From Clostridia bacterium (GTDB taxonomy: Bacteria > Bacillota > Clostridia > Oscillospirales > CAG-272), in NCBI GenBank assembly GCA_017395885.1, contig JAFQNM010000165.1, forward strand, positions 1 through 5,927: a DNA stretch of 5,927 nucleotides, read 5' to 3'. A program made the position numbers and the translations under genes. How positions within the stretch are numbered: the stretch's first letter is position 1; each line of letters begins with the position of its first letter. Under the pieces are notes generated by a model. It worked only from the letters and a program-made list of their open reading frames with translations, was not told the DNA's origin and ran no database searches. Shown in pieces: positions 1-4,647 of the stretch.

Positions 1-626
1 ATTCCTCGAAGCTCGATATAATGGCGGATAAGCTCAGGGGCGCTTCCTACGATGGTCTCGGCAGATACTCTCCTCAGCTCTACCGCATCGTCTGCAATGA
101 GACGGTGGCCGCGCTTGATAAGCTCAATTGCCGTTTCACTCTTACCTACTCCGGAATCACCTACGATAAGGATACCCTCGCCGTATACCTCTACAAGAAC
201 TCCGTGGCGGGTGATGGTCTGGGCAAGCTGAACGTTCAGATACGCTATAAGGGCCGCCGTGAACTCACTCGTGTTGCCCTCCATGGAAAGCAGGGGAACG
301 CTGAACTCCTCTGCCGCCGCACGCACTACCGCATCTGCAGGCATTCCGTGAGTATATATAAGGGCGGGAGGCTGATATGCAAACAGAGCACGGATATGCT
401 CCTTTCTCACATCGTCCTCAAGGCTTTCAAGATACTTATACTCGGTAGTTCCGATTATCTGGATACGCTCCGACTCAAAACACTCGAAAAAACCCGTGAG
501 AGGAAGGGCAGGTCTGTTGATAACGTTCTTATGTATGAGGATCTCCGCAGGATCCTTGGGGGTATAGAGTACCTCCAGCTTGAATTTATCTATTATAGCC
601 TTCAGTGAAACTGTTCCTGTTGCCAT
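1..626 (-). CDS. hprK: HPr kinase/phosphorylase, C-terminus cut off by window edge
   Basis: Bifunctional cytoplasmic enzyme that phosphorylates Ser46 of the phosphotransferase protein HPr with ATP (or pyrophosphate) and removes it again with inorganic phosphate; HPr-Ser-P is the corepressor of CcpA in Firmicutes carbon catabolite control. The visible 208 residues contain the N-terminal domain (about 1-130), the conserved His141 followed by GVLVEVYG, a P-loop GDSGVGKS at 156-163 followed by the family's conserved Glu164, the Asp179-Asp180 pair in RLIADD, and the beginning of the family signature HYIELRG at 202-208. The family is usually near 310 residues, so about 100 C-terminal residues lie outside the window. 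The frame is intact to the edge. The start ATG (624-626) has a GAAAGGAAG ribosome site 7 bases upstream. A strong promoter lies directly upstream, so it can be expressed independently of the CBS gene 90 bp before it. Identification is secure from the motifs. Confidence 0.96.
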   Translation of the reverse strand, partial: MATGTVSLKAIIDKFKLEVLYTPKDPAEILIHKNVINRPALPLTGFFECFESERIQIIGTTEYKYLESLEDDVRKEHIRALFAYQPPALIYTHGMPADAVVRAAAEEFSVPLLSMEGNTSEFTAALIAYLNVQLAQTITRHGVLVEVYGEGILIVGDSGVGKSETAIELIKRGHRLIADDAVELRRVSAETIVGSAPELIRHYIELRG

Positions 627-671
627 TTTCTTACTTCCTTTCGCTGAATTACTTCATTTTTTACTGATCTG

Positions 672-700
672 AGTATACCACACATATTTGTCGATTGCAA
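672..700 (-). promoter_or_regulatory. sigma-A type promoter of hprK with extended -10
   Basis: Read on the minus strand: -35 TTGCAA (695-700), 17-base spacer, -10 TATACT (672-677), with TG one base before the -10 (extended -10). The 5' leader would be about 40 bases. The -35 overlaps a partial cre-like sequence (686-700), described in the findings. No other promoter of similar quality was seen in the 90-bp gap. Confidence 0.8.
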
Positions 701-716
701 CAGTAAAAACTGTGCC

Positions 717-1412
717 TTATCTTTCCTCAGCCTTGAATACGTCCCACGGGGTTATCATTCCACAAAGCTTACTGCCGGAGCTGCCGCTTTCAGTTACGAA
801 AACTGCCGCAACTCTGCGGTGGTAAGGGCCGGGGGCCTTGAATAGCCCCTTTATCTCATAAAGGCTTGCATCTCTGTTCACAAACTCAAACTTTTCAGTT
901 GTGTGCTTTTCCGCAGGAAGGTGCGCCGCTATGTCTGCAAGAGTCATTCCGTCCACAGAGCGTTTGGGATTCTCCTTTGCCAAGGCAAAAAGAGTGCCTA
1001 CGCTGAACACACCGTACAGGCCGCCTCTCTTATTCAGCACGGGAATATGAGAATATCCTCTTTTTTCCATTGTCTCAAGAACGAAGGAAATGCTGTCCGT
1101 AAGGCGAGCACAGCAAAGCTTGGAGGCCGGCGTTGCCGCATACATAGCCATTGGCGGATGCTTGGCATACTCCAGTATCTCAAGAAGCTTATTCAAGGAG
1201 GCCTCCGACGGCAGGACTGCATGAGCGCCGTTTATCCTTCCGTGGTGAGAAAGCAGGTTTCTCATTTCTCTGAAAAGGCTGAGCTCCTCAAAATATGCAG
1301 AACCCTCGCCCTGAGCATACATCTGTACGGTACCCATCTTCTGCCCGTATTTTGCTGCGAGAACCTCTTCTAGATTTCTGTAGGCATCAAGGAAAGCCTC
1401 ACAAATATCCAT
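717..1412 (-). CDS. CBS-domain pair protein with HEPN-like N-terminal domain
   Basis: A 231-residue soluble protein without signal peptide or membrane segment. Residues 1 to about 85 look all-helical and carry RNLLSHH at 51-57, that is R51-N52-x3-H56, which fits the Rx4-6H motif of HEPN domains (often RNases or nucleotide-binding helical domains). Two CBS modules follow, roughly 94-145 and 163-228; such pairs form a cleft that commonly binds AMP, ATP or related nucleotides. The second module keeps the ribose-binding pattern G-x-x-T-x-x-D (G218, T221, D224); in the first the Asp position is Thr140, so one site may be degenerate. The ATG at 1410-1412 has GAAAGGAAA 9 bases upstream. It lies 90 bp before hprK on the same strand with no convincing terminator between, so read-through into hprK is likely. 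Known: CBS proteins with a related RN-x-x-x-H helical N-terminus occur in Clostridia. Inferred: an energy-state sensor controlling an HEPN output. The substrate is unknown. Confidence 0.85.
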   Translation of the reverse strand: MDICEAFLDAYRNLEEVLAAKYGQKMGTVQMYAQGEGSAYFEELSLFREMRNLLSHHGRINGAHAVLPSEASLNKLLEILEYAKHPPMAMYAATPASKLCCARLTDSISFVLETMEKRGYSHIPVLNKRGGLYGVFSVGTLFALAKENPKRSVDGMTLADIAAHLPAEKHTTEKFEFVNRDASLYEIKGLFKAPGPYHRRVAAVFVTESGSSGSKLCGMITPWDVFKAEER

Positions 1413-1695
1413 TTTTCTCTATTTCCTTTCTCTTTTTATTTTATTTTTTGCCAAAATTAAAATGAACTTACAAGAATGGCAATACCTTTCGCAAAGGCAA
1501 GGGTAGTTATCTGCTTAGCTTTGAAACACCTTTCGACAGACTTTGACCCTAAAAAGGTGCTCTTTTCACCGATTTGGCCTCTTTTGTAACATATACATCA
1601 AAAAGCAGACAGGCAGGTCTTCCATTTCTTAATCCCCAACAAATATTTCTGCCGTATAATCCTTATACATCTCACCCAAGAAGGGAGGAAAAAGC
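1413..1695. other. divergent intergenic region, CBS gene / small-protein gene
   Basis: This 283-bp region separates two divergent genes and should hold both promoters. On the plus strand only a perfect -10 (1655-1660) is clear. On the minus strand I saw only a weak candidate (TTGCCA, 16 bases, TTAATT) ahead of the CBS gene. It contains a short perfect hairpin CCTTT-CGC-AAAGG (1485-1497) and an inverted repeat CACCTTT (1527-1533) / AAAGGTG (1553-1559) separated by 19 bases. Within the latter is TTCGACA (1532-1538), whose complement TGTCGAA equals the Spo0A box core. No RNA gene or credible ORF was recognised; the frame opening with TTG at 1574 has no ribosome site and overlaps the next gene. 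Confidence 0.5.
1655..1660 (+). promoter_or_regulatory. -10 box of the small-protein gene, no consensus -35
   Basis: TATAAT, a perfect -10, lies 35 bases before the start codon and would give a leader of about 30 bases. At 16-18 bases upstream the sequence is around AATCCCC and has no TTGACA-like element. There is also no TG in the extended -10 position. This may mean activator dependence, or the match may be accidental. Confidence 0.5.
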
Positions 1696-2007
1696 ATGGG
1701 ATATACTTTCAAAAGGGGCAAAAGCTCACGCCTCAGGCGAGTTTCTCTCAAGCACTGCGCAGCAGATATGCTTCTTATTTACAGGCTTACAGAGGAGAAA
1801 AGCTCCGACGGCTATGGACCCGTGTTTTCTCTGACCGTTACTAAAATACAGGGCGGCGGCCATAAAAAAGAATCTGTACATCTGCAGGATATCTCAAGAA
1901 ACAGCTCAGAGGCTCTCCGGATATTCGCCACCGTTTCACGGGCGCTGGTCACACCTATGTGTGCTGCTGAGATCGTTTCGGATATTATAGGCGCATACGC
2001 TTACTGA
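1696..2007 (+). CDS. small DUF6514-like protein of unknown function
   Basis: A 103-residue protein of unknown role. The start is well supported by GGGAGG (1683-1688) 7 bases before the ATG and a perfect -10 further upstream; a second Met at residue 25 has no comparable ribosome site. The pattern resembles the small Clostridia family DUF6514: a YRLTEE-like strand at 29-34, a beta-rich middle, the VHLQDIS segment at 61-67, then two helices with VTPMCAAEIVSDII at 85-98. The family assignment is from memory of its conserved pattern, so it is moderate. The first 24 residues are basic (K and R rich) and look like an extension before the conserved part. There is no signal peptide, membrane segment, Cys cluster or catalytic motif. 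The gene is monocistronic: divergent from the CBS gene, convergent with GH31, and closed by a strong terminator 29 bases after its stop. Confidence 0.78.
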   Translation: MGYTFKRGKSSRLRRVSLKHCAADMLLIYRLTEEKSSDGYGPVFSLTVTKIQGGGHKKESVHLQDISRNSSEALRIFATVSRALVTPMCAAEIVSDIIGAYAY

Positions 2008-2035
2008 AGCCGTCGCAGCATTATCAACAAGCAGT

Positions 2036-2060
2036 GAAGCACCTTTCGGTGCTTCTTTTT
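2036..2060 (+). terminator. intrinsic terminator of the small-protein gene
   Basis: Perfect 8-bp GC-rich stem GAAGCACC (2036-2043) / GGTGCTTC (2048-2055), loop TTTC, followed directly by TTTTT (2056-2060). It is a canonical rho-independent terminator for plus-strand transcripts. On the minus strand the same hairpin is not followed by a T run, so it should be a poor terminator for the convergent GH31 gene, whose TAA stop (2059-2061) overlaps the T-tract. Confidence 0.93.
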
Positions 2061-4293
2061 AATTGAACACAACTGAAATGGGCTCGTTTGCACTAACATT
2101 ATCAAGACACAGGGTTAGTGCACGCTTTTTCTCATCATATTCCATTTCGGCATTTGCAGAATTTGATTTGGGTCTTTCCACTCCGAAAACGGTTATCCTT
2201 ACCCTTCTCTTTTCAACAGAGCCTTCAAAATTTCCTTGTGGCTCAAGGCTTATTCCGTATTCCTCACCGTTTTTGAAATAGGTGACGGTTGTTGTTCTGC
2301 ATTTGCCTATTTTATGCTGCTCAGTCTCCCCGTCATCCTCATATACAACAGAGGCTCCTGCATTTTCGTCATCTGCATAAATTACTATATCAAGCTCCTC
2401 AGCAGGGGCGGTAGTCATACGGTTACTGTACGGAACGGTAACAAGAGGCACTCCTGCACGAACAAACAGAGGGAAATCACAAAGTCCGTTTTCAACGGTT
2501 ATGCTGCCTCCCTCATATCTCTTGCCGGAAAACAGATCGTACCACACACCGCAAGGAAGCCAGAGGCTGCTTTCTGCAACGCCCTTTTCGCCCATAGGCT
2601 TGCAAACGGGAGAAGCTATCAGGTGCTTGCCCACAAAATAGGTCGTGGGATGCTCGTATGCCTCACGGCTTTCGGGACATTCATAATACAAAGGTCTTAT
2701 AAAGGGCAGAGCCTCACGGCAACTTTCATATGCCGCAGAATACAAATACAAAAACAGACGTGAACGAAGATGAAAGGCCTCTCTCATTGCTGAAAGGTAT
2801 GGCTCACCCCACGTCCACGGACGTCTGTCAAAGCCCTCAACGCCGTTCATATGAAGCCTGAGAGATGCACTCAGCGCTCCAAACTGTACCCAGCGGACGT
2901 AGTTCTCCGACTGGCCGCCGGGGACCGGGTCATTGAAGCCGCCAATATCGTGGCTCCAGAAAAAGCAGCCTGCGTTTGCGGCAGTTGCCGTCATCTTGAC
3001 CTCAAAGGCAAGGGTCTCCCAGCCTGATATGGCATCTCCCGAGAAATATGCAGGGTGCTTATGGTCACCGATGCCACCCCAGCGTGAGAAGGATGCTCCT
3101 CTCTTGCCGGTTCTTTTTGAATGCTCATAATAAAGATGATTGAGCCACGACAGATGGGGCAGGTCACGAATGCCGTTTACCGTGGGATAAAGATAGTCCT
3201 GCTGCCAATCAAGCCACCAGAACTCTACTCCGTCGTCCTCAATTCTTGAAAGACCGTGCTTGAAAAAAGCATCCATATATACGGGGCTGCCTGCGTTAAA
3301 CCTGAAATTAACTACGTCTCTGCCTGCGTTTTCCCTTTCGCGGTCAGAGATCCTTTCAGTCACATCAGCAACCTCCTCTGAATATCCACGGTCCAAAAGC
3401 TCTTTAACGAACTGAGAGTAGCCCTCATCATGGTCTCTTATTCCGTCAGCGGGATGATCGTTCAGCACAGCCTTTATACCTCTGCGGCGAAGCTCTGAAA
3501 GAAGCTCTCTCGGCTCGGGAATAGCAGTTTTGTTCCACGTATATCCTGTCCAGCCAAGGTTACCTCCGCAATGACCATAGCCATAAAGAGCAAAGGGCTC
3601 TCCCTCTGAGTGTCCCCAATCCTGATAATGCCAATCCATATCCATTACCATTATGTCAAGGGGAAAATCATTTTTATCATACTGATCCACAAGATCGAGA
3701 AATTCCTCTGCGGTATAACGCCACCAGCGTGAATACCAGGAGCCGAAAACACATTTTCTGGGAAGCTCAAAGCTGCCGGAAACTGCTGCAAGATCTCGGA
3801 GAGCAGACTTATAATCGGTGCCGTATGCAAAGAAATACAGGTCTGTCTTATGCTCCTTGGGGCGGTTTTTTATCCAACCATTCTGCAAAAGAGGCTTTCC
3901 CGAATCATCAAGAACGTAGAACCCGTCTATTGATATGATGCCGTCAGGCAGGGGTCTCTCGCCGCTGACTCCATCGAGAGTGACAAGAGTACCGCCAAGA
4001 TTGTTTTTTAGCTCATCTCCGAAATGCCATCTTGCCCCGGAGGTGCCGACGTGAATGTCTACAAACAGGTTTTCTGCCGAAAACTGCTCAAAGCCAACGT
4101 ATGTCAGCGTCAGCTTTTCTGTGCTGACGGTAAGAAAATCATTATTTACAGCCACGTTCGCATCGCCAAAGCTGCTCCTCACAGCAAAAAGGGTAGGATC
4201 ATCAACAAAGGCTCCGCCTTCTGCATATTCGATGCGGATAACACCGGGCGTCACAACCGTGAAACGGGCATTTTTCCTTACTATAGGTTCCAT
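2059..4293 (-). CDS. glycoside hydrolase family 31, predicted alpha-glucosidase type
   Basis: A complete 744-residue retaining alpha-glycoside hydrolase (GH31), probably cytoplasmic since no signal peptide or anchor is present. Domains in order: N-terminal beta-sandwich (about 1-165), (beta/alpha)8 barrel (about 180-525) and C-terminal beta domains (about 530-744) including a DUF5110-like part (YEDDGET at 651-657). The nucleophile is predicted to be D362 in FWWLDWQQD and the acid/base D420 in YFSGDAISGW. Other active-site segments are VMDMDWH (216-222), LNDHPADG (277-284), SFSRW (401-405) and FWSHDIGG (445-452). The WWLDWQQ nucleophile motif differs from the WxDMNE form of classical GH31 maltases, so exact substrate and linkage cannot be stated; alpha-glucosidase is the default. 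The ATG at 4291-4293 has GAGGTG 5 bases upstream, and a strong promoter lies at 4320-4348. It stands alone, with no transporter, regulator or second hydrolase beside it. No minus-strand terminator was seen after its stop. Confidence 0.95.
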   Translation of the reverse strand: MEPIVRKNARFTVVTPGVIRIEYAEGGAFVDDPTLFAVRSSFGDANVAVNNDFLTVSTEKLTLTYVGFEQFSAENLFVDIHVGTSGARWHFGDELKNNLGGTLVTLDGVSGERPLPDGIISIDGFYVLDDSGKPLLQNGWIKNRPKEHKTDLYFFAYGTDYKSALRDLAAVSGSFELPRKCVFGSWYSRWWRYTAEEFLDLVDQYDKNDFPLDIMVMDMDWHYQDWGHSEGEPFALYGYGHCGGNLGWTGYTWNKTAIPEPRELLSELRRRGIKAVLNDHPADGIRDHDEGYSQFVKELLDRGYSEEVADVTERISDRERENAGRDVVNFRFNAGSPVYMDAFFKHGLSRIEDDGVEFWWLDWQQDYLYPTVNGIRDLPHLSWLNHLYYEHSKRTGKRGASFSRWGGIGDHKHPAYFSGDAISGWETLAFEVKMTATAANAGCFFWSHDIGGFNDPVPGGQSENYVRWVQFGALSASLRLHMNGVEGFDRRPWTWGEPYLSAMREAFHLRSRLFLYLYSAAYESCREALPFIRPLYYECPESREAYEHPTTYFVGKHLIASPVCKPMGEKGVAESSLWLPCGVWYDLFSGKRYEGGSITVENGLCDFPLFVRAGVPLVTVPYSNRMTTAPAEELDIVIYADDENAGASVVYEDDGETEQHKIGKCRTTTVTYFKNGEEYGISLEPQGNFEGSVEKRRVRITVFGVERPKSNSANAEMEYDEKKRALTLCLDNVSANEPISVVFN

Positions 4294-4319
4294 ATAAGCA
4301 CCTCAACTTTCTGTTTTTT

Positions 4320-4348
4320 ACATTACCACATAACACCAAAAAAGTCAA
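4320..4348 (-). promoter_or_regulatory. sigma-A type promoter of the GH31 gene
   Basis: Read on the minus strand: -35 TTGACT (4343-4348), 17-base spacer, -10 TAATGT (4320-4325), with TG one base before the -10. The region just upstream of the -35 (complement of about 4351-4372) is A/T rich and could serve as an UP element. The leader is about 20 bases. No clear cre box or LacI-type operator palindrome was seen over it. Confidence 0.82.
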
Positions 4349-4389
4349 CAAATGAGCTTTTTAATTTTGGTTTATCGGTGAGAACAACT

Positions 4390-4457
4390 TGTAGGGGCAG
4401 ATTCCATATCCGCTCGCAAATAAAACGTATCGGGCGGACATGGAATCTGCCCCTACA
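4390..4457. repeat. 68-bp palindromic repeat (REP/MITE-like)
   Basis: Two 27-base arms (4390-4416 and 4431-4457) pair with 25 Watson-Crick matches, one mismatch and one G:T wobble, around a 14-base A/T-rich loop. The outer ends are TGTAGGGGC and GCCCCTACA. It is neither coding nor followed by a T-tract, so it is not an obvious terminator. I see no clear target-site duplication. Ends of the type GTAGGGGC are, as I recall, common in dispersed palindromes of Clostridia genomes, which fits a mobile non-autonomous repeat; copy number cannot be judged from one window. Confidence 0.85.
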
Positions 4458-4568
4458 GTTAATATAAAATAAATATTCCTGTTAAAGCCGAATTTGAAGG
4501 ATTTTTATGTGAGGTTACTGTGGATCATTCGATATTTTTCAAGCAACGAGGATACTATCAGCAAAAAA

Positions 4569-4592
4569 ATCACTTCAAACTGTTGAAATGAT
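4569..4592. promoter_or_regulatory. operator-like palindrome over the typA -35
   Basis: An inverted repeat with 10-base arms, ATCACTTCAA and TTGAAATGAT, around ACTG; nine of ten arm positions pair. The right arm contains the -35 box TTGAAA (4583-4588). The position and the spacing of about one and a half turns suit a dimeric DNA-binding regulator, but the sequence matches no operator I can name. It could also be a chance palindrome in AT-rich DNA. Confidence 0.4.
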
Positions 4593-4611
4593 GCAAAAAA
4601 AGTTTTATAAT
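4583..4611 (+). promoter_or_regulatory. sigma-A type promoter of typA
   Basis: -35 TTGAAA (4583-4588), 17-base spacer, perfect -10 TATAAT (4606-4611), an almost consensus vegetative promoter. The expected start near 4618 leaves a leader of about 30 bases, ending in the ribosome site AGGAAGG (4633-4639). Confidence 0.88.
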
Positions 4612-4647
4612 GTATAGTTGGAAATTTAACAAAGGAAGGTCACAATA

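Larger units (their letters stand above)
4294..4647. other. divergent intergenic region between GH31 gene and typA
   Basis: A 354-bp gene-free stretch. From left to right it holds the GH31 promoter (minus strand), an AT-rich block (about 4351-4378) that could act as an upstream A/T element for that promoter, a 68-bp palindromic repeat (4390-4457), about 110 bp of AT-rich sequence in which I see nothing definite (4458-4568), an operator-like palindrome (4569-4592), and the typA promoter and leader. The one ATG with a GGA-rich lead (near 4507) is followed at once by TGA. No small gene or RNA was recognised. Confidence 0.6.

Noticed and set aside
21..608. Long open frame (195 codons) on the plus strand
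   Set aside because: It lies wholly antisense to hprK, whose frame carries unmistakable HPr kinase motifs; it has no ribosome site and its translation resembles nothing.
700..713. ACAGT-AAAA-ACTGT hairpin after the CBS gene as a terminator
   Set aside because: The stem is only 5 bp and AT-rich, and no T-tract follows on the minus strand.
1451..1462. CCAAAATTAAAA shared with the complement of 4359-4370
   Set aside because: A 12-base A/T-rich match upstream of two genes, in opposite orientation relative to them; low complexity makes chance the better explanation.
1574..1834. 86-codon plus-strand frame starting with TTG
   Set aside because: It has no ribosome site and overlaps the small-protein gene in another frame, which has strong start and stop signals.
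2236..2763. 175-codon plus-strand frame
   Set aside because: It is antisense within the C-terminal half of the GH31 gene, without start signals or a recognisable domain.
4431..4457. Right arm of the palindrome as a transcription terminator
   Set aside because: Neither strand has a T-tract after the stem, and both flanking genes are transcribed away from it.
4024..4467. 147-codon plus-strand frame crossing the GH31 start and the palindrome
   Set aside because: It runs antisense through the GH31 5' end, its promoter and half of the repeat, has no ribosome site, and is explained as a chance open frame.
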